Positions 16,883-25,640 of a stretch of DNA of 62,572 nucleotides are shown here, one piece after another. A model generated the notes under the pieces. The model was given only the letters and a program-made list of their open reading frames with translations, searched no databases and was not told the origin of the DNA. The stretch comes from Bacteroidaceae bacterium. GTDB lineage: Bacteria > Bacteroidota > Bacteroidia > Bacteroidales > Barnesiellaceae_A. Position 1 is the first letter of the stretch; every line of letters begins with the position of its first letter. The DNA is taken from the NCBI GenBank assembly GCA_017555825.1, contig JAFZFQ010000067.1, positions 1 through 62,572 of the forward strand. Reading direction: 5' to 3'. The translations under genes were made by a program, and so were the position numbers.

Positions 16883-18571
16883 TTATTCACGCGCTCGGCG
16901 CATATAGTGGCGCAACACCTTGGCATTGGTTTCGGCAGGTGTAGTTATGGCAAGTATAGCAGGTTGCTTATCCTCTGCAAAGAATGCAGGAAGAATAGAA
17001 CGCAAAGAAGCCTCGTTATCGGCATGAAAATACTTGAAACCATGTAGCCGGGCATAACCCTCAATGGGTTGTCGACGTTGCACTTCAAAACACTCCTCGA
17101 GTTCGGGCAAGTCGCTGGGGCCCTTGATAAAGCGGAATATACCACCACCGCCGTTGTCGATAACAACAATTTTAAATCGAGGCGAGGCATATCCTGTTGC
17201 CAGCGCTCCGGTATCGTAACCAAAACTCATATCGCCCGTAATGAGCAAGTGACAAGCCTCATCTACCATAGATGCACCAAGCGCCGTAGAGGTAGAGCCA
17301 TCTATACCACTCACACCTCTGTTACAGTACGATGCAGCTATTTGAGGGGTATCAAAAAGTTGCGCATAGCGTATAGATGTACCATTGGAGAGGTGCAATA
17401 CGGTATGAGACGGGATAGCCGGCAAGAGCATAGCAAAAGCACGCAAGTCACACCACGGCGATTCATCGACTATACGGTTGTGCAGTGCCGTAGCTACGAT
17501 TTCGCGCTCGCTCCACAACATAGCATATTGCGATACAGCAGGATTGCAAAGCGGAGCTACCTGTGCAAACAGCGACGCTGCATCGAGCTGCAAGCGACGT
17601 GTTAGACACTGCATCGTATCTATTACATGAGTCTCTTCTCCAATACGCCAATGTTCGAGCGGAGCATAACTGCGCAAGAACTCCTTGACCATGCGCGACA
17701 CAGGCGCACCGCCCAATGTTATGAGCAGTTGTGGCGCAAAATCGGGTTTTTCGCTATTGTCAATAGCCGTGAGCACACGGTCTATGGTGGGTATAAAAGC
17801 CTCATCGCGCAGATTGGCAATACTCTCGGTAAGCACCACCACCTGTGGCAGTCGAGCCAATTGCTGCAAGGCCTCTTGCAGAGCCGGCGAGGGGTTACTC
17901 ATAGTAGCCAGCACCATCACCTTGCTTGTCGCAGAAATTGACCGAGCCATGTCAAGAGCATCGACCTCAGATAGTTGCGACACAGGACGCACATCAATAA
18001 CCCTCGATGGCTTTTCGGGCTCTACATCTACCACCTTGCATAGCGCACCACCCAGAGGCACATTGATATGAACAGGGCCACTGCAAGGAGCCACAGCCTG
18101 CAAGAGTGCATCATTGACAAGACGACGTGCATGCCACAACGAGGTATCATCGTCGCCCGCAGGCAAGTGATATGATTGCTTGACAAAAGCCCCCATAACA
18201 CCTCGTTGGCGTATTGTTTGGCTGTCGTCTTGATCTATCCACTCATCGGGGCGGTCGGCCGATATAACAATAAGGGGTACGTGGCGATAGTAGGCTTCGG
18301 CAACCGCCGGAGCATAATTGAGCAAAGCTGTTCCCGAGGTACATACAAGCGCCACAGGCTCATTGCTACGAGTCGCCATACCCAAGGCAATAAAACCGGC
18401 AACACGTTCATCTACTACGACATGGTGCTCTATAGACTTCTCGCGCGCAAAGGCCACCAACAAGGGGGCATTGCGCGAGCCGGGCGACAACACCACGCGG
18501 CGCACTCCATGCGACACACACAAGGCAACCAACTGCCTGCAAACGGTATATGACGTATTCTCCATGAGCAT
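16883..18571 (-). CDS. menD: 2-succinyl-5-enolpyruvyl-6-hydroxy-3-cyclohexene-1-carboxylate synthase
   Basis: MenD is a thiamine-diphosphate enzyme that joins isochorismate and 2-oxoglutarate in menaquinone synthesis. The 562-residue frame from MLMENTSYTVCRQLVALC has VLSPGSRNAPLLVAFA, VDERVAGFIALGMA with the cofactor-activating Glu, LVCTSGTALLNYAPAVAEAY, SADRPDEWIDQDDSQTIRQR, then SGIDGSTSTALGAS and the ThDP-binding stretch ITGDMSFGYDTGALA with NNGGGGIFRFI. An ATG at 18565 is an alternative start. The start at 18571 abuts the menF stop, so translation is probably coupled. Confidence 0.95.
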   Translation of the reverse strand: MLMENTSYTVCRQLVALCVSHGVRRVVLSPGSRNAPLLVAFAREKSIEHHVVVDERVAGFIALGMATRSNEPVALVCTSGTALLNYAPAVAEAYYRHVPLIVISADRPDEWIDQDDSQTIRQRGVMGAFVKQSYHLPAGDDDTSLWHARRLVNDALLQAVAPCSGPVHINVPLGGALCKVVDVEPEKPSRVIDVRPVSQLSEVDALDMARSISATSKVMVLATMSNPSPALQEALQQLARLPQVVVLTESIANLRDEAFIPTIDRVLTAIDNSEKPDFAPQLLITLGGAPVSRMVKEFLRSYAPLEHWRIGEETHVIDTMQCLTRRLQLDAASLFAQVAPLCNPAVSQYAMLWSEREIVATALHNRIVDESPWCDLRAFAMLLPAIPSHTVLHLSNGTSIRYAQLFDTPQIAASYCNRGVSGIDGSTSTALGASMVDEACHLLITGDMSFGYDTGALATGYASPRFKIVVIDNGGGGIFRFIKGPSDLPELEECFEVQRRQPIEGYARLHGFKYFHADNEASLRSILPAFFAEDKQPAILAITTPAETNAKVLRHYMRRARE

Positions 18572-18572
18572 T

Positions 18573-19649
18573 TTATGATTGAAAGGCCGAGAGCAAAGTT
18601 TGCGACTTGGCACAAGTTTCGTTCCATTCATCGTGGGCAACAGAATGAGCTGTCAATCCGCCACCTACATATAGACGCACGGCATGAGGCGTAAACTCCA
18701 TACTGCGCAAATTGACAAAAAATCCACATCGACCATCGCTCAATGCCTCGCCAAGATAGCCTCCATAATACTTGCGAGCATGCGACTCAGTTGCAGCTAT
18801 AGCCTGCATGGCTTTCGGCGTAGGCGTTCCGGCCACAGCCGGTGTAGGATGCAAGCGTTGCACCAAATCATCGCGCAAATCAGAGCTATGTGGCGAAACA
18901 ATATCGAAGTGTGTGCAAAGGTGCTCTACTTGAGCTGCTTGCTTGGTATAGGTGCGCACAGCTACATTGGTGAGCTGGCACGATTGCAGTATTTGAGAGA
19001 TATATTGCGCCACATATTGTTGCTCGTCTCTCTCCTTATTCCCCCATGGAGTAGCCGTATTCACGGCACGTGTTCCGGCCAAAGCCATCGTAGCATAGCC
19101 TGTAGGCTGTGAGAGCAACAGCACCTCGGGAGTAGCTCCCACCCAACAGCACACACCGGGATAGCTCACCATAAAGACATAGGCTGTGGGATATAGGCGA
19201 CACAATCGAGCATAGTATTGTGGCAAAAAAGCAATGGTATCGCACGAGTGGGTTATCGTGCGCGAAAGGACAACCTTCGACATATCGCCACGCTGCATGC
19301 GCTCAACCAGCGACTCTACAGCACTCACGTATGCTTCGTAAGAGGTATCGACAAGCGTTATATCTTGAGTACAAACCTCACGAACAGCCGCATTGCGAAG
19401 TGTAGCGATATCGGCAGCAAAAGTATCGGGTACAATAGTGAATGCCGGTGCATCACCCTCTATATCGAAAGGCACAACACGAAAGCCATCTACCAATCCG
19501 GCAACAGGCGCTCCATCAAGTTGTGCACCAAATCGGCACTGCTCTTCACCGGGATAACGACACACATAGAACGGCACATTCTTTGCCAAGCAGCAAGCAA
19601 CAAGTTCACTCGCTACATCGACAGAGCAATATGGCGCAAAGTCGTTCAT
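18573..19649 (-). CDS. menF: Isochorismate synthase
   Basis: It isomerises chorismate to isochorismate, the first committed step of menaquinone synthesis. The 358-residue protein has the chorismate-binding fold in its C-terminal half: MQRGDMSKVVLSRT, VFMVSYPGVCCWVGATPEVL, MALAGTRAV, the catalytic-region HLCTHFDIVSPHSSDLRDDL, LHPTPAVAGTPTPKAM and YYGGYLGEA, with FFVNLRSMEF near the end. The N-terminal part is short, as in Bacteroidota enzymes. It begins 4 bases after rimO and is followed directly by menD, inside what looks like one ftsY-rimO-menF-menD operon. Confidence 0.93.
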   Translation of the reverse strand: MNDFAPYCSVDVASELVACCLAKNVPFYVCRYPGEEQCRFGAQLDGAPVAGLVDGFRVVPFDIEGDAPAFTIVPDTFAADIATLRNAAVREVCTQDITLVDTSYEAYVSAVESLVERMQRGDMSKVVLSRTITHSCDTIAFLPQYYARLCRLYPTAYVFMVSYPGVCCWVGATPEVLLLSQPTGYATMALAGTRAVNTATPWGNKERDEQQYVAQYISQILQSCQLTNVAVRTYTKQAAQVEHLCTHFDIVSPHSSDLRDDLVQRLHPTPAVAGTPTPKAMQAIAATESHARKYYGGYLGEALSDGRCGFFVNLRSMEFTPHAVRLYVGGGLTAHSVAHDEWNETCAKSQTLLSAFQS

Positions 19650-19653
19650 CGTA

Positions 19654-20946
19654 TCAACAAGGTCGTGCTATGAGGTCGAAGGGCAACGCCTCGGTAATCT
19701 CAACATCACAGAAAGTACCGGGAGTGAGCGTGCGAGTTTTTTCAACAAGCACCTCGTTATCAACCTCGGGCGAGTCATATTGCGTGCGAGCCACATAGTA
19801 GTCGGGCTCCTCGCGGTCAATAAGCACTCGCTGTATTGTACCCCTTTTCGAGGCGTTTATTTCGGCAGCAATATTCTCTTGTTCGGCCATGAGGCGGTCG
19901 AGGCGTTGCTGCTTGGTATCTTCATCTATATCATCGGCATAGTGACGTGCGGCGTATGTACCCTCCTCCTCGCAATAGGCAAATGCACCCATGCGCTCGA
20001 AGCGTGCATCACGCACAAATTGCAACAGCTCCTCAAAGTCGGCCTCGGTCTCACCCGGGTGACCCACCATGAGTGTTGTGCGCAAGTGTATGCCTGGCAC
20101 TTCGCGACGTATGCGAGCTATAAGGTCGTAGGTCTCTTGCTTGGTAACATGGCGCAACATCTTGTCGAGCATATTGTCACTGATGTGCTGCAAGGCTATA
20201 TCGAGATACTTGCACACATTGTCGTGACGCGCCATCACAGGCAAGAGGTCATAGGGAAATCCGGCCGGATAGGCATAGTGCAGACGTATCCACTCCACGC
20301 CCTCTATCTGAGCCATTTTATCTATCAGTTCGGCGAGTCGATTTTCGCCATACAAGTCCTCGCCGTAGTATGAGAGGTCTTGTGCTATAATCTGAAACTC
20401 CTTCACACCGTCGGCTACCAGAGCGCGCACCTCATCAAGTATTTGCTCCATGGGGTACGATTGGAAACGACCGGTAATGAGCGGAATTGCGCAATATGAA
20501 CAGAATCGATTACAACCCTCGGCAATCTTGATGTAGGCATAATGCGACGGAGTAGTGAGGATGCGTGCTGTAGAGCATGTCACCTCGCCATGACCAAGGT
20601 CGGCCAACAAAGACTCCCAATCGAACTTACCGTAGAAACGATCCACCTCGGGTATCTCCTCGGTAAGTTCCTGACGATAACGCTCCGAGAGACAACCCAT
20701 TACAAAGAGTTTGCCTATACGACGACGCTTCTTGGCATCGGCGAGCTGCAAAATCATTTCGATACTCTCCTCCTTGGCATCGCCTATGAAGCCACAAGTA
20801 TTCACCACAACGATTTCGCCCGACACGCGGTCGGCATCATGAAACACCTCATAACCCGCATCGGCAAATCGACGCATGAGTCGCTCCGAATCTACAAGAT
20901 TCTTTGAGCAACCCAACGACACTATATCGACTCTGTTGCGCTTCAT
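19654..20946 (-). CDS. rimO: Ribosomal protein S12 methylthiotransferase
   Basis: RimO adds a methylthio group to an aspartate of ribosomal protein S12. The start at 20946 (MKRNRVDIVSLGCSKNLVDS) follows ftsY without overlap. The 430-residue protein has the UPF0004 domain with three cluster cysteines (LGCSKN, NTCGFIGDAKEESI, MGCLSERY), the radical-SAM motif CNRFCSYCAIP with ITGRFQS, and a C-terminal TRAM domain from about residue 365. Length and motifs identify RimO rather than MiaB. It is one base from the ftsY stop. Confidence 0.95.
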   Translation of the reverse strand: MKRNRVDIVSLGCSKNLVDSERLMRRFADAGYEVFHDADRVSGEIVVVNTCGFIGDAKEESIEMILQLADAKKRRRIGKLFVMGCLSERYRQELTEEIPEVDRFYGKFDWESLLADLGHGEVTCSTARILTTPSHYAYIKIAEGCNRFCSYCAIPLITGRFQSYPMEQILDEVRALVADGVKEFQIIAQDLSYYGEDLYGENRLAELIDKMAQIEGVEWIRLHYAYPAGFPYDLLPVMARHDNVCKYLDIALQHISDNMLDKMLRHVTKQETYDLIARIRREVPGIHLRTTLMVGHPGETEADFEELLQFVRDARFERMGAFAYCEEEGTYAARHYADDIDEDTKQQRLDRLMAEQENIAAEINASKRGTIQRVLIDREEPDYYVARTQYDSPEVDNEVLVEKTRTLTPGTFCDVEITEALPFDLIARPC

Positions 20947-20947
20947 A

Positions 20948-21901
20948 TCAATCTCCAAAGAGTGAATCGACAAAGGCAGCACCACGGAAGACTTGCAAGT
21001 CCTCCATACCCTCGCCAAGACCTATATATTTTACAGGAATCTTAAATTGATCCGAGATACCTATCACCACACCACCCTTGGCTGTACCATCGAGCTTGGT
21101 GATGGCCAACTCATTGACCTCGGTAGCTGCGGTAAATTGCTTGGCTTGTTCAAAGGCATTCTGTCCGGTAGAGCCATCGAGCACCAACAACACTTCGTGT
21201 GGCGCATCGGGCAACACCTTGGCCATAACGTTCTTTATTTTTGTAAGCTCGTTCATCAAGCCTATCTTGTTGTGCAAGCGACCGGCAGTATCTATAATTA
21301 CCACATCGGCATTATTGGCCTTGGCCGAGCTGAGGGTATCGTAGGCAACCGAAGCAGGGTCCGAACCCATCTTTTGTTTCACAACAGGCACACCTACACG
21401 ATCGCCCCATGCCACCAATTGCTCAACGGCTGCAGCACGGAATGTATCGGCAGCTCCAAGATATACCGAATATCCTTTTTTCTTATATTGATAGGCCATC
21501 TTGCCTATGGTTGTAGTCTTACCCACACCATTTACGCCCACCACCATGATAACATAGGGGCGCTTGTTGGCAGGCACGGCAAAATCCTCTTCTGCATCCT
21601 CGCCGGTCTCGGTAAGCAACGCAGTAATTTCCTCACGCAAGATGCGATTGAGCTCCGATGTACCCAAGTATTTGTCGCGAGCCACACGCTGTTCTATACG
21701 CTCTATAATGCGCAGAGTTGTGTCTACACCCACATCCGAAGTGATAAGCACCTCTTCGAGGTTATCGAGCACGTCATCGTCTACACGGTCTTTACCGGCT
21801 ACAGCACGCGCCAATTTGGTAAAAACACCCTCTTTGGTTTTAGACAATCCCTTATCGAGCGTCTCTTTTTTCTCTTTACTGAAGAAATTAAACCAAGCCA
21901 T
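20948..21901 (-). CDS. ftsY: Signal recognition particle receptor FtsY
   Basis: The 317-residue GTPase docks SRP-bound ribosomes at the membrane. It lacks the long acidic N-domain found in proteobacterial FtsY and begins MAWFNFFSKEKKETLDKGLS. The NG domain is complete: VGVNGVGKTTTIGKMAYQ (P-loop), DTFRAAAVEQL, DTAGRLHNKIGLMNEL, TKLDGTAKGGVVIG and IGLGEGMEDLQVF. It is the first gene after its own promoter box and precedes rimO. Confidence 0.97.
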   Translation of the reverse strand: MAWFNFFSKEKKETLDKGLSKTKEGVFTKLARAVAGKDRVDDDVLDNLEEVLITSDVGVDTTLRIIERIEQRVARDKYLGTSELNRILREEITALLTETGEDAEEDFAVPANKRPYVIMVVGVNGVGKTTTIGKMAYQYKKKGYSVYLGAADTFRAAAVEQLVAWGDRVGVPVVKQKMGSDPASVAYDTLSSAKANNADVVIIDTAGRLHNKIGLMNELTKIKNVMAKVLPDAPHEVLLVLDGSTGQNAFEQAKQFTAATEVNELAITKLDGTAKGGVVIGISDQFKIPVKYIGLGEGMEDLQVFRGAAFVDSLFGD

Positions 21902-21958
21902 ATATAATTATCTTTTAGTTATTCAATAGCAACAGTGCACATTGCACCAAATTTCATG

Positions 21959-21966
21959 CAAATTTA
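21959..21966 (-). promoter_or_regulatory. -7 box for ftsY-rimO-menF-menD
   Basis: The minus strand reads TAAATTTG, an exact match to TAnnTTTG, about 55 bases before the ftsY ATG and immediately downstream of the ribosomal-block terminator. Confidence 0.55.
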
Positions 21967-21981
21967 CTAAAAACAGCATAT

Positions 21982-22020
21982 AAAAAAAACTTCCTTGCAC
22001 AAAAATTGCACAAGGAAGTA
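21982..22020 (-). terminator. Terminator of the rpmB-rpmG-DUF4295 block
   Basis: On the minus strand a 9-base stem (CAAGGAAGT pairing with ACTTCCTTG) with a 13-base loop is followed directly by TTTTTTTTATA, a clear intrinsic terminator 36 bases past the DUF4295 stop. Confidence 0.85.
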
Positions 22021-22054
22021 TTTATAACTTCTATTATAATCTATCTATTGATGA

Positions 22055-22207
22055 TTATGCTTTCAAAGCTGCTTCAACATTCTCTTTGAGGATCATTTCC
22101 TCTTGGAACATATAGGCACCGGTCTTGGGCGATTTCACCACTTTGATTACTTTCGCATAAGCACGGCTATCGCCTTTTTGCAAGGTTGCAACGGTTTTCT
22201 TTGCCAT
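22055..22207 (-). CDS. DUF4295 family small protein
   Basis: A 50-residue basic protein begins MAKKTVATLQKGDSRAYAKV and ends EEMILKENVEAALKA. This matches the DUF4295 family, a Bacteroidota-restricted small protein that regularly sits next to rpmB and rpmG. It starts 16 bases after the rpmG stop and is the last gene before the terminator. The neighbourhood and basic character suggest a ribosome-associated role, but its function is not established. Confidence 0.88.
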   Translation of the reverse strand: MAKKTVATLQKGDSRAYAKVIKVVKSPKTGAYMFQEEMILKENVEAALKA

Positions 22208-22223
22208 GGGTCAGACCTCCTTA

Positions 22224-22412
22224 TTATTTAATTTCTTTGTGAACAGTTACTTTTCTGAGGATGGGGTTGTATTTTTTCAACTCCAAACGCTCTGTGGTAT
22301 TTTTACGGTTTTTGGTTGTAACATAACGCGAAGTGCCGGGCATACCACTTGCCTTGTGCTCGGTGCATTCGAGAATCACTTGCACTCTATTACCTTTAGC
22401 TTTCTTTGCCAT
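22224..22412 (-). CDS. rpmG: 50S ribosomal protein L33
   Basis: The 62-residue protein [20 protein letters not shown] continues with [20 protein letters not shown] and [14 protein letters not shown], the L33 signature. It lacks the paired CxxC zinc motifs of the zinc-binding L33 form and so is the C-minus type. It starts one base after the rpmB stop codon, implying translational coupling. Confidence 0.97.
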   Translation of the reverse strand: MAKKAKGNRVQVILECTEHKASGMPGTSRYVTTKNRKNTTERLELKKYNPILRKVTVHKEIK

Positions 22413-22413
22413 A

Positions 22414-22668
22414 TTAGTTCATCATTTTTATTTCGGTTAAATACCCTTTCTCGACTGCATACTTAATGGCAGCGTCCAAGCCCATCTTGTTGATGAGACG
22501 AAGACCGGCAGCCGAAATATTGAGGCTAATCCAGCAGTCTTGCTCTACCCAATAGAATTTCTTGCTAAAGAGGTTAACATTGAAACGGCGTTTCGTGCGA
22601 CGTTTCGAGTGCGAAACGTTATTGCCAACCATAGCTTTCTTACCAGTAATTTGACAAATCTTTGACAT
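22414..22668 (-). CDS. rpmB: 50S ribosomal protein L28
   Basis: This 84-residue protein begins [20 protein letters not shown] with [18 protein letters not shown], the L28 signature, and ends [15 protein letters not shown] followed by TEIKMMN. It is the first gene of the rpmB-rpmG-DUF4295 transcript and has a well-formed promoter 50 to 85 bases upstream. Confidence 0.97.
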   Translation of the reverse strand: MSKICQITGKKAMVGNNVSHSKRRTKRRFNVNLFSKKFYWVEQDCWISLNISAAGLRLINKMGLDAAIKYAVEKGYLTEIKMMN

Positions 22669-22720
22669 CGCTATCTTTTCTTTTTTTAGTTTACTTTTCC
22701 AACTTTCACAAAACAGTGTG

Positions 22721-22752
22721 CAAATTTACAGCATTTTGCGTTACCGTCCAAA
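22721..22752 (-). promoter_or_regulatory. rpmB promoter, complete -33 and -7 elements
   Basis: On the minus strand TTTG (22749-22752) is followed after 20 bases by TAAATTTG (22721-22728), a textbook Bacteroidota promoter. It predicts a leader of about 45 bases before the rpmB ATG. Confidence 0.75.
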
Positions 22753-23014
22753 TTTTAGACCGAGAAAAATTCTTTTTTTCTTTTTTCGGCCTATTATAGA
22801 GCATCACGACGGATTTATCAATTCGCGTAAATCTACATTACCATTTGTGATTCAGGGTGTTATAAACACCCCTAACCTTTCGGCGGTGCAAAGATAAGCA
22901 TTTTATCGCAATCGACCATATTTTTACATCATCTTATTGAAATTATTTTTTCAACAATCACCGCACTTCGCCCTTTCTGATTATAATTTTATCGCATTAT
23001 GACAGACTCTATTC
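22753..23014. other. Intergenic region with a second minus-strand promoter box and hairpins
   Basis: Between the rpmB promoter and the orphan gene there is no supported gene. The minus strand has another exact -7 box, TATCTTTG (22889-22896). Just downstream of its expected start is a 7-base hairpin (GGGTGTT/AACACCC, 22855-22871), and near 22760-22789 an A/T-rich imperfect hairpin bounded by CCGAG and TTCGG. This could be a distal rpmB promoter with a long leader or a separate short RNA; I cannot tell which. Confidence 0.4.
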
Positions 23015-23018
23015 ATGC

Positions 23019-23026
23019 TACTTTCG
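23019..23026 (+). promoter_or_regulatory. Possible -7 box (TTCG variant) for the orphan gene
   Basis: TACTTTCG differs by one base from TAnnTTTG and lies 25 bases before the preferred ATG at 23051. The same TTCG variant appears before trpS and the tyrosine phosphatase gene. No -33 element is visible. Confidence 0.35.
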
Positions 23027-23050
23027 CAACAAAAAAACAATTGTCATCGC

Positions 23051-25621
23051 ATGAAAAATAATCGCATCACTTTTATCGGCTCGGCCAATCACGCATCGGC
23101 TCGTACCGCCAATTCGGGCGAGTGTTCACATACTGTCAACCTCGAACGACATAACACGACCCTTCGCCCTTCTGCTTCATACAACTTTGCGGGGAGCATA
23201 TCGGGCAGCAATCGCAAGATATGTTTTATACACACGTGTGGCACCGAGCAGCACCTCATTTCGGTCGATGAGACCACACTATACCATGAGGGCAACATTG
23301 TCGACAACGCCTTGGTGAGCATCAATAAGAAACTCACCACTCTCGGCAGCACCCTTTGCGACATGAGCGCAATAGGAAACACACTCATTATCACCACCAC
23401 ACAGCAGATTCTTTACATCGCATATCGCAAGGAGGGATATAAAATCCTTGGCAACAAGCCTCCTATGCCCATCTTGCGACTCAACGAAAAATGTATCGAA
23501 TACTATGGCTACTCCACCCCCGAAGTAGTTTTTGACGGCTGCATCGAAAAGCCATCGGAGGAAAACTACGACTTTTTTCTCAATCACATCATGGGGCCTA
23601 TCTACAAAGTTCGCGACGAGATACACCAACACTACGGATTTTTCGAGCCTATATTGGTGCGCTATGCCTTGCGACTTTTCGACGGAAGTCACATTCTTCC
23701 TTCGCCTCCGATTCTCATCAACTTTCAAAACTACAACAAGTTGCTGGAATACCACTACCTAACGTTTAACTACAAGCAACCCACCGACAAGACCTATTTG
23801 CATGCCGACTACATCTTATGGAACTCTATGGGCATTGAATATATTGCCGACTCTATCAACTTGGACGAATGGAAAGACATCGTAACAGGTATTGACATTT
23901 TTGTATCGAAAGAGCTATCTTTAATCGAAGATCGCGCTATCGACGAGCATTCGTACTATGACAAAAATGGCAACAAGTCCGACTTTGCATACAAATATAA
24001 AATACCTACCCTAAAGAGTAGCAATATAGAGCAGAACGTGCTCGGCGAGACGGTATTCTATCTTCTTACAACTCTAAACATAGATGATATTGTCGCCAAT
24101 ACACCCACCCTTATCAAACACGAAATAAAGCCTCATGAGATTATATACCGCCCCATTATGGAGGTAGACACACTGAGCCTGGGCACCATCGGGGCACAAC
24201 ACTCTCTCGTATACAACAATCGCCTTCACCTGGCCGACATTACCTACCGACACTATCCGGGATATCCTCCTATCCTCTTCACGACCAACAGCGAGGAAGA
24301 GCACGACATCGCCCTCATATATATGCGCACCAAGATTACCCAACCCAATGGTGGCATAGAGGAGACTACCGCGGTACTCACTGTGCCCAACTTCAATATG
24401 ACACTCTCTCCTCTCATATCATACCCCGATGCCAACGCCTACTCGATGGAGATAGGCATAAGATACAAAGAGTATGAATACAAGAAAAGGGTATCACTGC
24501 AAGCCTGCGACAATGAAAACAGAGCCTCTTTTATCGCCCCCAATGCACTGTGTATGGATGTAAGCGAGTGGTACAAGATAGCCACAACATCGCAAAATTC
24601 AAGCGGCTTTCCGTCGGTTACTACCTCGTTTGTAACACATCAACGCAACCGCATGATTGTCTCGGAAAATAGCAATCCGTTTCATTTCCCCAACGAACTA
24701 TCATCCTACTATATATCCAATGGTACGATAAACGGATTGTCTACCGCTACCGCAGCACTATCGCAAGGACAATTTGGCGAGTATCCGCTCTACATCTTCA
24801 CAACCGAGGGTATATGGAGCATGCAAGTGGGTACAGACGACATTTGCTACACTCGATGCACCCCACTCAACAACGAATACACCAACAAACAAGGCTTTAT
24901 ACTACCCATCGAGCGCGCTGTTATATACCTTTCGGGCAACAACATATCGCTCATAAGTGGCTCGCAGAGCAAAGTGCTACTACCTCTCAACGAGATAGAA
25001 ACCGCCAACTTCAACGACACAATGCCCAAGCTACTACCCAAGCTGTCGATTGGATGCTGCGACAGCACACCTATTATTAAATATATAGACCCAAACACCA
25101 CCGCAACCTACAACCACAAGAAAAATGAGTTAATCCTATGCAACAACAACTACCCCTATTGCTGGATATTACACATACCATCAGGGCACTTATATCGCCG
25201 AGAGCTATCGCTAAAGAGTATCATAAGCAATGGAGACACCCTATTGGCTCAGAGCAATAACAATATTATATACAACCTCAATAGCGAGATCGAGTCGGTA
25301 TGCAACGTTCACCTCATAACAAAACCATTACAGTTTGCGCCCGACATGTACACCCGACTACGACAAGTCGTGTGGCGCATACAGGCTGCACAGTGCGCGC
25401 TTTCGCTGTGCATATTGGCTGCGCACGAACCCGACGGTGCATACAAAGTGATTTATCAATCAAAGTATGAAGGTTTCCTTGCGGGACACTTGCCATTACG
25501 CGTATTCTCGGCACCCTACAAGTTCTATCGTCTCGCACTGTGGGGTACAATCACACCCGATGCAACAATCGACGCGGCCGACCTTGCATACGATATTGTC
25601 GAAAATAACAAATTGAGGTAA
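23051..25621 (+). CDS. Large orphan protein of unknown function, phage-structural-like
   Basis: The start at 23051 (MKNNRITFIGSANHASARTA) is preferred over an in-frame ATG at 23015 because the latter overlaps a promoter-like box. The 856-residue protein has no signal peptide and no membrane segment. It is rich in Asn, Ile and Tyr. Two stretches, ILVRYALRLFDGSHILPSPP and the later YPLYIFTTEGIWSMQVG with VIYLSGNNISLISGSQS, remind me of beta-rich hypothetical proteins from Bacteroidota prophages and phages; this is memory-based and not verified. No integrase, capsid or tail gene surrounds it. It is convergent with menE, only 19 bases away, with no visible terminator. Function unknown. Confidence 0.8.
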   Translation: MKNNRITFIGSANHASARTANSGECSHTVNLERHNTTLRPSASYNFAGSISGSNRKICFIHTCGTEQHLISVDETTLYHEGNIVDNALVSINKKLTTLGSTLCDMSAIGNTLIITTTQQILYIAYRKEGYKILGNKPPMPILRLNEKCIEYYGYSTPEVVFDGCIEKPSEENYDFFLNHIMGPIYKVRDEIHQHYGFFEPILVRYALRLFDGSHILPSPPILINFQNYNKLLEYHYLTFNYKQPTDKTYLHADYILWNSMGIEYIADSINLDEWKDIVTGIDIFVSKELSLIEDRAIDEHSYYDKNGNKSDFAYKYKIPTLKSSNIEQNVLGETVFYLLTTLNIDDIVANTPTLIKHEIKPHEIIYRPIMEVDTLSLGTIGAQHSLVYNNRLHLADITYRHYPGYPPILFTTNSEEEHDIALIYMRTKITQPNGGIEETTAVLTVPNFNMTLSPLISYPDANAYSMEIGIRYKEYEYKKRVSLQACDNENRASFIAPNALCMDVSEWYKIATTSQNSSGFPSVTTSFVTHQRNRMIVSENSNPFHFPNELSSYYISNGTINGLSTATAALSQGQFGEYPLYIFTTEGIWSMQVGTDDICYTRCTPLNNEYTNKQGFILPIERAVIYLSGNNISLISGSQSKVLLPLNEIETANFNDTMPKLLPKLSIGCCDSTPIIKYIDPNTTATYNHKKNELILCNNNYPYCWILHIPSGHLYRRELSLKSIISNGDTLLAQSNNNIIYNLNSEIESVCNVHLITKPLQFAPDMYTRLRQVVWRIQAAQCALSLCILAAHEPDGAYKVIYQSKYEGFLAGHLPLRVFSAPYKFYRLALWGTITPDATIDAADLAYDIVENNKLR

Positions 25622-25640
25622 ACAATCTCGAAGTACGACA

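Noticed and set aside
22999..23061. Short 20-codon reading frame overlapping the orphan gene start
   Set aside because: If the box at 23019-23026 is the promoter, this frame begins upstream of transcription start; it has no recognisable product.
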